This document shows positions 8,949 through 19,000 of a stretch of DNA of 64,000 nucleotides, in pieces. Source of the stretch: Aliiglaciecola sp. 3_MG-2023 (GTDB lineage Bacteria > Pseudomonadota > Gammaproteobacteria > Enterobacterales > Alteromonadaceae); contig NZ_JAUORV010000007.1 in assembly GCF_030548205.1 (NCBI RefSeq), forward strand, positions 124,001-188,000. Direction: 5' to 3'. Position 1 is the first letter of the stretch. Every line of letters begins with the position of its first letter. The position numbers were made by a program, and so were the translations under genes. The notes beneath the pieces were generated by a model. It made no database searches. It saw only the letters and a program-made list of their open reading frames with translations, and had not been told where the DNA came from.

Positions 8949-10247
8949 TTAATTGGTGATAAGAATTCGTTGGGCACCGTTAAATTGTTCTGTTCCAGAA
9001 ATAATGATGGTGTCACCTGCATTTAAACCGTGCATGATTTCAACATTTGACAGGCTGCGGATACCGGTGGAAATTGTGGTTTTTTCCGCCATACCATCTT
9101 TCACTAGATAAGCAATTCGACCACTACCACTGTCAAGAAATTGTCCTCGTTGCACCATTAACACATCCGCTTTGCTTTCCATCAGAATACGGGTGGTTAA
9201 ACGCTGGTTTTGACGCAATCCTTGAGGTTGCTTTAAGGTCTCTCCAGCGGCATTTTGGGCGGCGAAACGCACTCTTCCGTTCACTTGATTGTTCTCAATT
9301 TCAGGTGAGATAGTGACCAGAGTGGCTGAATGCGTTTCGCCATTGAAACTGACCTCTGCAGGCATACCTATTGCCAAATCGTCTGCATAGCTTTCTGGAA
9401 TATCAACTTCCAATTCAAATTCCGATAAGTCCACTACACTTAAAATCGGCTGATTTTGGGTTACTTGATTTTTCTGCTGAACAGCTAAATTGCCGACGAT
9501 GCCATTGACTGGAGAGCGCATAGTCAATTCGTCGACTTTGCGGGTTAATTCTTCTACCAGCAGTCGTTGTCTAGCCAGTTGCAATTGTTTAGTTTGAATT
9601 TCAAAGGCCAGACTTTCTTGATTTAATTGGGCATCTCGCACCGCATGTTGGTGGACGAGTTTGGCATTTTGTAAATCATCTTGGGCTTTTTCATAGTCGA
9701 TCTGACTGATAGAGTGGGTTGCATAAGCTTTGTCAGCCCGGCGTTTTTCCCGATCAGCCGCGGTTAAGGCGACTAAAGCGAGATCCACTGCTTTTTGATT
9801 TTCTAACGCTTGTTTTTTAGCTTGTATTTTTTCCCGATCTAATTCCATTTGCGAACGTTGTAAGCTGGACTCTTCTTGTTTTAGTTCATTGGTCAAAGCT
9901 GGGCTGTCAATTAATGCCAACACTTGATTCATTTTCACTGAATCGCCAGCATCTACTTTAAAGGTAATGGTGCCTTGAGCAGGGCTGTAAAGTCTTGGAC
10001 TAACCGACGCCACCACTCGACCTTGAACTGATAAATCTCTTACCAGGTTACCTTTTTGAACCGTACCAAGTCGCAAGCGCTTAGCTGAAATGGAATAGTC
10101 GGAACTTGACCAATTACTCAACGCGGGGGCTAGGGTAAAATAGCTGGCTAATAAGGCAATACCAACGACGACGATGATGATAAAGGGTTTTTTATTTTTT
10201 TTATTCGCCAGTACGACGTCTTGCCCACTGGTATCTTCAATTTTCAT
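8949..10247 (-). CDS. HlyD/RND-type periplasmic adaptor of the ABC exporter
   Basis: This 432-residue membrane-fusion protein has a short cytoplasmic N-terminus, one transmembrane helix (about 23-45) and a lipoyl/beta-barrel core. A long Gln/Lys/Glu-rich coiled-coil hairpin (about 125-245) precedes RSPVNGIVGNLAV, the second lipoyl half. It would connect the inner-membrane ABC permeases to an outer-membrane duct. It is the first gene of the four-gene operon (adaptor, ATPase, two permeases), so the operon promoter should lie in 10248-10440. Confidence 0.9.
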   Translation of the reverse strand: MKIEDTSGQDVVLANKKNKKPFIIIVVVGIALLASYFTLAPALSNWSSSDYSISAKRLRLGTVQKGNLVRDLSVQGRVVASVSPRLYSPAQGTITFKVDAGDSVKMNQVLALIDSPALTNELKQEESSLQRSQMELDREKIQAKKQALENQKAVDLALVALTAADREKRRADKAYATHSISQIDYEKAQDDLQNAKLVHQHAVRDAQLNQESLAFEIQTKQLQLARQRLLVEELTRKVDELTMRSPVNGIVGNLAVQQKNQVTQNQPILSVVDLSEFELEVDIPESYADDLAIGMPAEVSFNGETHSATLVTISPEIENNQVNGRVRFAAQNAAGETLKQPQGLRQNQRLTTRILMESKADVLMVQRGQFLDSGSGRIAYLVKDGMAEKTTISTGIRSLSNVEIMHGLNAGDTIIISGTEQFNGAQRILITN

Positions 10248-10390
10248 GACATTTTCTCTGAAATTATTAGAACAATCAGAGAGTAAGTCGAAGGTGAAGA
10301 TGAAAAGGTTTAAATGATCCTAAAATAAATTTAATTTAAAGGGGAAACCTAAACCGTATCTGGCTTTTAATTATAGGCACAATTTGCACT

Positions 10391-10410
10391 GCACCCGGTC
10401 TCCCAGGCGC
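10391..10410 (-). other. GNRA-capped hairpin downstream of the HMG-CoA reductase gene
   Basis: Read on the minus strand, an 8-bp stem GCGCCTGG / CCGGGTGC closes a GAGA tetraloop (GNRA class). Two pairs are G-U wobbles, which would be A-C mismatches in plus-strand RNA, so the structure favours minus-strand transcripts. It begins about 30 nt after the stop codon at 10441. There is no U-tract, so it is not a standard terminator. It may protect the 3' end or form part of a leader for the adaptor gene. Confidence 0.4.
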
Positions 10411-10440
10411 TTTGCGTTAATTTTTTGATGTTATATGAGC

Positions 10441-11613
10441 TTAGCGATTACGACCCATTTTGTCGTGACTGCTAACCCAATGACCAGCGATGACAGCACA
10501 GGCCAGTGAAATATCGCCGGCTAATACCGTTGCCGCCACAATTTCAGCGAATTTATTGGCTTTGTCTTTACCTACGCAATCGAGTAACTGTAAACATTCG
10601 TGTTGAGTGGGTAACCCTGTTCCACCACCAAAGGTGGCTACAATCAATGAAGGTAAGGTTACGGCTAGATAAAAATCACCGTTATCGAGCAATTCATGGG
10701 ATAGCATACCAGCGTGAGACTCAACTACGTTTGCTTCGTCTTGGCCAGTGGCAATATATAGTGAAGCAATACCATTCGCAGAGTGAGGACCATTATAAGC
10801 TGCCCCCGCTAATTGAGCGCCATTATTGGCCAGAGTGGTGGCTCCTGCTAATACTTTTGTATCGACGTTCATTACCCGTGCTAACACCTCTTTTTTCAAT
10901 ATCACCTCAGCAATGACGCGTTTTCCTCTGGAGTGCAGCATATTTAAATGGGAGTGTTTTTTATCTGTATCCATATTGCCAGAAAGCAAATACATACATG
11001 GAATAGGGGAGTTGGCTTTGATCCATTCACATGCCACTAGGGTTGCTTTACCCACCATATTTTGGCCGGCCGCATCACCTGTTGTGTAGTTAAACCGTAA
11101 ATACTGAGTTTTTGCCACAGACCATTGTTGAATGTGTTCTAATTTACCAATACTGGTTGTAGACTCAGATACGGCTTTAATATGTTCAAAGTTGTGCTCT
11201 ACCCATTGGCCAAAATCACGGGCTTGTCTGGCATCTTCGAAAATAAACGCTGGAGCACGTTGCATCCAACCTTCCACAACTGTGGTTTTTACTCCGCCAC
11301 ATTCGTTTATTACCCGCATTCCTCGGCTATAACTGGCCACTAAGGTACCTTCTGTCGTGGCGAGGGGAACGTAAAATAAACCTTTAGCACTTTCACCATT
11401 TATTTGCACTGGGCCAGCGATACCTACAGGCATTTGCACAATACCAATAAAGTTTTCTACATTGCCGGGTAAAACCCCGGGATCGATACTGAATTCACCT
11501 GTGTATTTTAAATCCGCCCCGGTTTTTTGTTTCAAAAACTCCCGTCGGGTTTTTGCCATTTCAACAGTGTGATCATTCTCTGGGTTACGGGGAATCCGGG
11601 TATCTTCAGACAT
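10441..11613 (-). CDS. Hydroxymethylglutaryl-CoA reductase (class I-like)
   Basis: This 390-residue enzyme reduces HMG-CoA to mevalonate with NAD(P)H. Motifs in order: ENFIG at 53-57, ATTEGTL with catalytic Glu88, GDAAGQNM at 179-186, TDKK with the catalytic lysine at 218-219, GQDEAN with Asp292, and the C-terminal SSHDK with His383. The TDKK segment and the C-terminal histidine context resemble class I (eukaryotic/archaeal) enzymes more than class II bacterial degradative ones. No other mevalonate-pathway gene is nearby, and related bacteria usually make isoprenoids by the MEP route, so the gene looks orphaned. It is transcribed alone; the upstream gap to 11753 has no clear promoter. Confidence 0.92.
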   Translation of the reverse strand: MSEDTRIPRNPENDHTVEMAKTRREFLKQKTGADLKYTGEFSIDPGVLPGNVENFIGIVQMPVGIAGPVQINGESAKGLFYVPLATTEGTLVASYSRGMRVINECGGVKTTVVEGWMQRAPAFIFEDARQARDFGQWVEHNFEHIKAVSESTTSIGKLEHIQQWSVAKTQYLRFNYTTGDAAGQNMVGKATLVACEWIKANSPIPCMYLLSGNMDTDKKHSHLNMLHSRGKRVIAEVILKKEVLARVMNVDTKVLAGATTLANNGAQLAGAAYNGPHSANGIASLYIATGQDEANVVESHAGMLSHELLDNGDFYLAVTLPSLIVATFGGGTGLPTQHECLQLLDCVGKDKANKFAEIVAATVLAGDISLACAVIAGHWVSSHDKMGRNR

Positions 11614-11752
11614 AGTAGAGTTCCTTTTTTATCGACAACAATGGAAACAGCGTAAAAGGTGCTGTTTCTCAATTAATGCATAATTAAGCCTATTTAGAAA
11701 GGAAGTATGTTATAAATTTGTAATTATTTTGTGTTTGGATTGATTTGACTGA

Positions 11753-12298
11753 CTATTTCACAGGAAAAGGCACTTTTCGTTTAAGTTTATTATTGGTATC
11801 TCGGCTGCTGCGAATGATGTCATCGGAATATATGGTGTCTTGTTGTTTTGCCATTCGGTCATACAAGAGTACGTTCACTGACGCTGCTAAATTCATGCAA
11901 CCTTTCGTAGGGACGTAAACTACGTCATCACATTGATTCAGAACCTGTTGTGGTATCGAACCGTCTTCCGGCCCAAAAATATACATTGCCTTCTCTGGAT
12001 GTTGGAAATGGGGTAGTGGTGTTGCTCCCTCGACTAATTCAAATGCGATTTTTTGATAACCCTCTGGTAAGTCGTCAAATAGCGTTTCTTTAGGAATTAA
12101 CGGAATGTGTGTATTGGCATTTTTGGTGTCAGTGGCGAAGTTTTTAGCGCGTTCATAGCGTTTGCCAGTATACACAATTGATTTGGCGCAATAGCACCCT
12201 GTAGCTCGTAATGTTGCCCCTACATTGGTAGGACTTTTGGGGTTGATAAGTCCGACAATGCAATGATTCGTTTGATTTTGTTGGGTAGATTTAACCAT
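11753..12298 (-). CDS. SpoU/TrmH family RNA 2'-O-methyltransferase
   Basis: This 181-residue SPOUT-fold enzyme has motif 1 NPKSPTNVGATLRA near residues 19-32, motif 2 YIFGPEDGSIPQQV near 105-118 and motif 3 VPTKGCMNLAASVNVLLY near 128-145. These form the trefoil-knot SAM site. Family members methylate ribose in tRNA or rRNA; the target cannot be chosen from sequence. It lacks the N-terminal substrate-binding domain of RlmB-like members and is close in size to TrmL. It is divergent from the TerB-like gene. Confidence 0.88.
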   Translation of the reverse strand: MVKSTQQNQTNHCIVGLINPKSPTNVGATLRATGCYCAKSIVYTGKRYERAKNFATDTKNANTHIPLIPKETLFDDLPEGYQKIAFELVEGATPLPHFQHPEKAMYIFGPEDGSIPQQVLNQCDDVVYVPTKGCMNLAASVNVLLYDRMAKQQDTIYSDDIIRSSRDTNNKLKRKVPFPVK

Positions 12299-12372
12299 TT
12301 TGGATTAGCAGATTAGGATAGTTTGGACTAGGATACTGTAGATTGGATTATAAAACACCATGGAGTAAGTTG

Positions 12373-12777
12373 ATGAGGTTTACCATTTTTATTCAAGCGT
12401 TAGACTTGGGGCAGTGTAAAGATCAAATTCAACGTCAGGCTTTATTTGATATTGCGCTTATGTTTGTGATGATTGATGGCGTGATTGACGAGCAAGAAAG
12501 GCGCTATATGCAGGACTGGTTAGCACAACTGGAATGGTCTAGCGATATCGATAAACTAGATTATTACACTACCCTTGAAAGGAAAGTCGTCGATGCCATT
12601 GCGGAAGACGAAATTGAAAACTTTTTAGCCCATCGCGCGATTCTATTGTCAGATCCCTGGATGAAATTACAAGCTTTAAAGTTGGCTGAAGAAATCGCCA
12701 ATGCCGATGGTGACTTTGCGCCGTCTGAAAAGGCCGCCATAGCATTTCTAATGGACAAATTAGCAGATAAACGCTAA
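12373..12777 (+). CDS. TerB-like all-helical protein
   Basis: This is a soluble helical protein of 134 residues from the ATG at 12373. It contains MFVMIDGVIDEQERRYMQ and, near the C-terminus, AEEIANADGDFAPSEKAAIAFL. Both are the acidic D-G-x-(I/F) repeats seen in TerB/DjlA N-terminal domains, which may bind metal. A TTG at 12343 would add ten residues, but ATG 12373 has GGAG at 12362-12365 seven bases away, so I choose it. Function is unknown; TerB proteins elsewhere are linked to tellurite and stress responses. It is followed by a repeat-rich terminator region. Confidence 0.7.
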   Translation: MRFTIFIQALDLGQCKDQIQRQALFDIALMFVMIDGVIDEQERRYMQDWLAQLEWSSDIDKLDYYTTLERKVVDAIAEDEIENFLAHRAILLSDPWMKLQALKLAEEIANADGDFAPSEKAAIAFLMDKLADKR

Positions 12778-12807
12778 CAGCAAACCATTAACAGTAAACC
12801 GCCTTTT

Positions 12808-12895
12808 AAGGCTCTTAATTAGCTTATAAAAGCCATCAGCCAATTAAGAGCCTTCGGCCAGTTGAGAGCCATCAGCCAATTAAGAGCCTTCGGCC
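12808..12895 (+). repeat. Tandem 29-bp repeat with alternative hairpins
   Basis: Two identical 29-bp copies starting AGCCATCAGCC and ending CCTTCGGCC occupy 12831-12859 and 12867-12895. AAGGCTCTTAATT at 12808-12820 is the exact reverse complement of AATTAAGAGCCTT inside both copies (12842-12854 and 12878-12890). Plus-strand RNA can therefore fold with either copy. It lies just after the TerB-like gene. Confidence 0.8.
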
Positions 12896-12901
12896 GATAA
12901 A

Positions 12902-12930
12902 GGCGCTCATGAAGAGACATTATGAGCGCC
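12902..12930. terminator. Bidirectional terminator-like hairpin
   Basis: A perfect 9-bp stem GGCGCTCAT (12902-12910) / ATGAGCGCC (12922-12930) with an 11-nt loop sits between the convergent TerB-like and RND genes. ATTTTC follows on the plus strand and TTTAT on the minus strand, so it may terminate both, although the U-tracts are short. Confidence 0.6.
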
Positions 12931-12946
12931 ATTTTCTATCGATTCC

Positions 12947-15900
12947 TCAAGCTCCGGTAATTTTCGCCACTAGGTGTTTACTATCCGATATCATCTGTAC
13001 GGTATTGCGACGTAATTTAAGCAGCAATAAATACGTTAAAGGGACTAAAAATAAACTAGTTAAGGTACTGAATAGCAAACCGCCTATTATGGCGATAGCC
13101 ATTGGAGAGTAAGACGGGCCGTCACCGCCAATGCTCACATCACCCAACGCCAGGGGAACAAGTCCAAGTACAGTAGTAGATACGGTCATTAAAATGGGCC
13201 TAACTCGGGTAAGACAGCCTTCAATGATGGCATCGTGAACTGCTAAACCTTGATTAACCAATTGATTAATCCGGTCGACCAAGACGATACCATTGTTCAC
13301 CACTATTCCCATTAAAATTAACATGCCTATCATGCCCATTACCGTCATGGGGTTGCCGGTAATTAAGAATGCCCAAAACACGCCTGTAAATGAAAATATC
13401 AACGAGGTTAATACCGAAGTGGGTAATAATAAGGATTCGAAAAGCGCAGCCATAACAATATAAATCATGCAGACAGCTAAAAGCATATTTGTGATCATTA
13501 CCCCTTCGTCTTCGTCCTGGCGCTGGAAACTGCCGTCTAACGCCCAAGAGTAACCGTTGGGAAGTTGCACATTGGCCATAATGGCTTCAATGCGTTCTTT
13601 TGCTTCTTCAATGGTGAGGTCGCTTTCTAAATTTGCGCCTATGCTCAATGCTGTTTGTCTGCCGTCTCGCTGAATATGAGACATCCTTGGTTTGATGGTT
13701 AAATCAGCCAACATATCCAGAGTGACATTTTGCTCAAGGTTTCTAAACACAATTAAATTACGTAGCCCATCGATGGATGTTTGCAATGTTTCATCGTAAA
13801 GCAATCGAATATCTATTTCTCCATTACTGGCATTTCTGAATGTGCGTAGGTTTGAACCGCGCAGTGCTGTACTGATCATAGTCGCCACATCCTGAGTGTT
13901 TAAACCAAATCGAAAGGCCTTGTTCCTATCAACCTTAATTTGTAACTCGTAGTTTTGACCATCTATATCCGCTTTAACATCGGTTAAACCGTCAACACTT
14001 GCCAATACAGGGACAATTTCATTGGCAATTTCCATTAAGGTTTCAGATGACTGTCCGAATAATGATATTTTGACGCCGCCGCCACTGCTCTCATTCCACT
14101 GGAAAGACGGTTTTGCCCGTGCAAATGCAGGAAATTCATCTTTAATGCGTTTTTTAAGATCTGCAATTTTAATGGGGATATCATCTTCTAACGTAATGCC
14201 TGATTGTGCTTCACCTGTGGTGAAATAACTGTACACCTGCTTAATGTAAAAGCGTTCCTTATTGGCGTATAAATAGTCCTCCATTTTAACTACTGTCTTT
14301 TCTACTTCCTGAAGGCTGTAATTAGCCTGGACATTGTAATTCAACCAAATACGACCATTGTTACCATTGTTTTGCTCATCGCTTTTCAACAGGTTCATGG
14401 GGATTATAGTGCTCACTAAAATCAGTACTGCAATCAATGCCGTCTTACCTTGGTTTGCAAGGGTCCAGGTTAAGATAGACCTATACAAGGCTTTCAGTTT
14501 TGATGGCTTAATATGTTTTGGCTTAGGTTTTATTTTCAACTTTGTGGTTAATAATGGAATGAGCGTTTGCGCTAAAATCAAAGAAGCAAACAATGAAATA
14601 CAGATAGACACGGCTACATGTTCTAAAAACACCGTAATTTCTTCTTTGGCCCCTACAATATTGGGTAAAAAAACGATGGCTGTGGTAGCCGTTCCAGCGA
14701 TCACCGCCAAACTTACCAAAGCGACGCCTTTCTTCGTTGCTTCCACTGGGTCAGGTTCGTCTTCTCTGACTTGAAAAATGCTCTCTGTGACTACCACAGC
14801 ATTGTCTACTAACATGCCTACCGCTAACATCAAGCCCATTAATGACAGAATATTGAGGGTATAACCTAAGAAATACATGCAGGCTAATGTTATGCATATT
14901 GCAAAGGGCACAGACAATACCACTACCAAGGTTGTGGCTAAGTTGCGTAAAAATAAATACAAAACAATGATCGATAATACTGCACCGATCAGGCCTGAAT
15001 TAAGTAAGTCTTGAAGGGAGGTGGTGACCGAGTCAGCCTCATCATCCATAATAAATAGGTTAATGCCATTGAACGCGGTGCTATTGCGGGCTTTTTCAAT
15101 TTCTTGCATAACCGCATCGGATACCGCGACTAAATTCGCACCGGATTCTCGAAAGATATTTAAACCAATGGCATGGGTGCGATCTAAATGGCGTCCTTCT
15201 TCCGCCCGTGGGGTTTCATATTTAACGGTGGCGATATCGGTTAAGCGCACATTGGGCTGAACAATAAGATCTTCAATTTCCTGTATACTCCGGTATTCTC
15301 CCACTGGATTAACGGTGATTTTTTGGTCTAAATCAAAAAACTGACCGGCCGTCATGGAAAAGTTAGCGTCCCTTAAGGTTTTGGTTAATTTTCCAGTATC
15401 GATATGCAGTGCTGCTATACGTTGGGGATCTAAACGAATGGAGATTTGTTTTTTCTGAACCCCGTACAACTCTACTTTTGAGACACCTTTAATGCGTTCT
15501 ATGGGCATTTTTAGATTACGTTCAAGTAAGTCATAGGAATTGGAAATATCGCGGTCACTGGACAATCTGAGTTGAAAAACCGGCATATCTTTCAAATTAA
15601 ATTTAAATACTAATACCCGTTCTACATCTTCTGGTAACAGATGGCGTATCGCATCGATTTTTTCTCGGGCTTCTATGCTTTTGGCTTTAATATTGGCATC
15701 CCAATCAAAGCGAATTTGAATTTCCGCATTATTTTCCGTAGAACGGGAGCGCAAGCGTTTAATTCCCGACATAGTGGCTAACGCCTCTTCCACGGGCTGA
15801 GTGATCATTTTATCGATTTCCGCCGGCGTTGCATCTTTGTAGGGAACTTGGATGAATATTTCCGGAAAATCTATGCCTGGAAATTTCTCCAATGGCAACA

Positions 15901-16015
15901 GTCGACTGGCTGCCAACCCCATGATTAACAATGAAAAGAACACCATTGAGATGGTAACCGGACGTCGTATGGCAAAGCTTGCCAATGCAGCGCCAGCATG
16001 GGCGAACTTATCCAT
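12947..16015 (-). CDS. RND efflux permease (second of tandem pair)
   Basis: This inner-membrane proton-driven exporter has 1022 residues from the ATG at 16015. It starts FAIRRPVTISMVFF, the usual first RND helix, has two large periplasmic loops, and carries GMLVDNAVVVTESI in helix 4. Asp-Asn stands where AcrB has Asp-Asp. A longer frame from 16093 would overlap the upstream RND gene by 86 bp. The start at 16015 overlaps it by only 8 bp and has GAGGTGG close upstream, so it is preferred. It is co-transcribed with the adaptor and the other RND gene, which suggests a heteromeric pump like MdtBC. Confidence 0.92.
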   Translation of the reverse strand: MDKFAHAGAALASFAIRRPVTISMVFFSLLIMGLAASRLLPLEKFPGIDFPEIFIQVPYKDATPAEIDKMITQPVEEALATMSGIKRLRSRSTENNAEIQIRFDWDANIKAKSIEAREKIDAIRHLLPEDVERVLVFKFNLKDMPVFQLRLSSDRDISNSYDLLERNLKMPIERIKGVSKVELYGVQKKQISIRLDPQRIAALHIDTGKLTKTLRDANFSMTAGQFFDLDQKITVNPVGEYRSIQEIEDLIVQPNVRLTDIATVKYETPRAEEGRHLDRTHAIGLNIFRESGANLVAVSDAVMQEIEKARNSTAFNGINLFIMDDEADSVTTSLQDLLNSGLIGAVLSIIVLYLFLRNLATTLVVVLSVPFAICITLACMYFLGYTLNILSLMGLMLAVGMLVDNAVVVTESIFQVREDEPDPVEATKKGVALVSLAVIAGTATTAIVFLPNIVGAKEEITVFLEHVAVSICISLFASLILAQTLIPLLTTKLKIKPKPKHIKPSKLKALYRSILTWTLANQGKTALIAVLILVSTIIPMNLLKSDEQNNGNNGRIWLNYNVQANYSLQEVEKTVVKMEDYLYANKERFYIKQVYSYFTTGEAQSGITLEDDIPIKIADLKKRIKDEFPAFARAKPSFQWNESSGGGVKISLFGQSSETLMEIANEIVPVLASVDGLTDVKADIDGQNYELQIKVDRNKAFRFGLNTQDVATMISTALRGSNLRTFRNASNGEIDIRLLYDETLQTSIDGLRNLIVFRNLEQNVTLDMLADLTIKPRMSHIQRDGRQTALSIGANLESDLTIEEAKERIEAIMANVQLPNGYSWALDGSFQRQDEDEGVMITNMLLAVCMIYIVMAALFESLLLPTSVLTSLIFSFTGVFWAFLITGNPMTVMGMIGMLILMGIVVNNGIVLVDRINQLVNQGLAVHDAIIEGCLTRVRPILMTVSTTVLGLVPLALGDVSIGGDGPSYSPMAIAIIGGLLFSTLTSLFLVPLTYLLLLKLRRNTVQMISDSKHLVAKITGA

Positions 16016-19000
16016 ACACCACCTCATTTGTATCAGTTTTAGTGTGTTGAATAGTCGTCTTGTCGTTATCTGCGGCGAAAGTTTTGCGATCAAATAGGCT
16101 GTATAAGACTGGGATCATCAATAAGGTAAGAAACGTGGCGAACAACAGGCCAAATATTACTGTGATAGCCATAGGTGTGCGAATTTCAGAGCCTTCACCT
16201 AAGCCAATGGCCATGGGCAGCAAGCCCAAAATTGTGGTCAGAGTGGTCATAAGAATTGGCCGCAAGCGGCTATGTGCAGCTTGTTTAATGGCTGCTATTT
16301 TTTCTTCCCCATTTGCACGTAGTTGATTAATGCGATCAATTAATACTATGGCGTTGTTTACAACAATACCTGCGAGCATAATGAGGCCAATAAACACCAC
16401 GACACTGATGTTGGTATTGGTTAAATATAAACCGTAAATTGAACCGGCACAGGCCATAGGCACGGTAAATAAAATTAAGAATGGATGTAGTAAGGACTCA
16501 AATTGTGATGCCATGACCAAATACACCATGAAAATAGCTAGGGCTAATGCCATATATAGAGAATTAAAGCTCGCTTCCATTTCCTCACTTTGACCTGTGA
16601 CCCTAGCTTGTAAACTGACTGGTAGATTGAGAGTTTCTATGGCTGATTGGGCGTCAATTACTGCGGTTCCTAAATCACCATAGTTGAGGTTTGCACTAAC
16701 CAATACAACCCGCTGTTGACCGACTCTGGTTATTTCACTTGGGCCTACCGACATTTCAATCGAGGCAACCGCAGCTAATGGAATTGCATTGGCGCTATTC
16801 GGATTGACGACAATTTGAGAGATATCTTGAATGGAGTCTCGTTGGGTATGTTGGTTTCTCACTAAAATATCTATCTTGCGATCATCAATACTAAATTGAC
16901 TGGCTACTTCGCCGCCAATCTTAGCTGCAATCAATTTAGACACATCGGGTGCATTCAAACCTAGTTGCGCTAGCTTGGCATGGTCAAAGAGTACCCTTAA
17001 TTCTGGGTTACCATTTTGCAGGGAGCTTTTGATATCCGCAAATCGTCCATTTTCAGACAGCACTTGTGCAAGTTTGTCACCGTAACGTTTTAACATTTGT
17101 AGGTCGTATCCAGATATTTCAATCATCAGTGGGGTGGAAAAACTAAATAGTTCGGGGGTACCAAATTTACTTTGCAATCCCGCTTGATTGCTCAAATATT
17201 GGCGCATGGCAGCAATAACCTGCTGTTCATCTTCAGCTGAAGCTTCACTGGCCATTACCACATTTAATTTTCCCCAATGATCACCACCTTGTGAGGGAGA
17301 GGCATTCATTAAACTGCCGGTGCCAGCTAATGAATACGTGCGTGCAACCTGTGGTTGTTGTTGCGTAAAGGTAGCCAACGACGCTAGCACTGCATCAGTA
17401 TTTTCTAACTTAGAGCCAGTTGGTAAGGTAATCTCCACATCAAATTCTCCCTGAGCCAGTGGCGGGATCAATTCCAATCCAATTTTAGGCAAAAGTAACA
17501 GAGATAATGCAGAGCAGGCGAGCACAATGGCGACTACTGCAAAGCGTGCTTGCATAGCAACATTGAGACTATAGTAATAGGCTGCTGATATTAGCTTGTA
17601 GAATTTATCGAAAAGCCATAGTACGGGTTTGAATAGTGCGGATAACAATTTGGATAGCCCGTTAAATACAGCTAAAATCAGGCTTGTTAATACTAGCGGG
17701 AGCACATAAAACAGCAGTTTTGCTAAAAGAGTGAATGGTAATAGCAGGTAGTAACCGGTTAGTTGTAACCAACCCGATGGTTTTTGTTTAATATTCCTAG
17801 GACCTAAATCAACTTCTTTGCTTGGGCGACGAGATTTTTCTCTTGCAGCTAACATTGGGATCAGGGTGAGTGCCACTACTAAGGATGCCGCAAGTGCAAA
17901 GGTCACCGTAAGGGCTTGATCACTAAATAATTGACCTGCAATGCCTTCAACAAATACCAATGGGAAAAATACTGCCATAGTGGTGAGGGTGGAGGCGACT
18001 ATGGCCATTGATACTTCTTTTGTTCCCTGGGCAGCAGCCTCTAATGTATTGGCATTGTGTTTTTTATGCCTGTCGATATTTTCCAGCACCACTATGCTGT
18101 TATCAACCAATAAACCAATAGCCAAGGCAATACCGCCCAAGCTCATAATGTTTAAACTAATATCGTAACTATACATTAAGTTAAAGGTGGCAATTATGGA
18201 CACGGGAATGGAAATGGAAATTATTAACGTAGGCCAGATGTTTTTCAGGAAAAAATACAACACAAACATGGCCAGGATTCCGCCTATGATGGCAGCCGAT
18301 TTCACTTCCTCAAGAGCACTGGCAATAAACAAAGATTGATCGTAGACCATTTGGATTTGGTAGTTTTCAGGCAATGTTTGATTTAAGGTTTCAAGCCTAG
18401 TTTTTACTGCATTAGCCACGTTAACCGTGTTGGCATCGCCTTCTTTATAGATGGCAATTTCAACGCCTTCAAATCCATCAAAGCGGGTGACGGATGAACG
18501 TTCTTTGTAGGCGTTATTTACTTCTGCCACATCACTTAAACGAATGTGTCTGCCATCACGTGTGGCAATGTACAAGTTACGCATGTCGTCTAAAGATTTA
18601 AATTGGTTGAGGGTTCTGACGATATACTCCTGTGAACCGTCTTCGACACGGCCTCCGGAAGCATTGACATTTTCATCTTTTAAACGCTTGATTATCTCGG
18701 CTAACGGAATGTTTAATTGACTCGTGCGATGCTGATCGATCAAAACATGGATCTCGTTTTCCAGACCTCCTCCGACGCGCACGGAAGCGACTCCTTCAAC
18801 GGACTCCAACTTACGCTTGATATCTTCTTCAGCGTAGGTCCGGATCCGCTTCATACTCCCTTCATCCATACTTGGTTGTTGTGAAAAAGAAGGATTAGCA
18901 GAGCTGGCGTTATCAGAATTTGCCTTGTTTGCGCCAAGTCCAAAGCGCATGACCGGATCTAAACTTGGGTTAAATCGCAATAACAGCGGCCGTTTAACGT

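Noticed and set aside
16016-16093. Longer start for the second RND gene
   Set aside because: It would overlap the upstream RND gene by 86 bp; ATG 16015 has a GAGGTGG ribosome site and the normal RND N-terminus.
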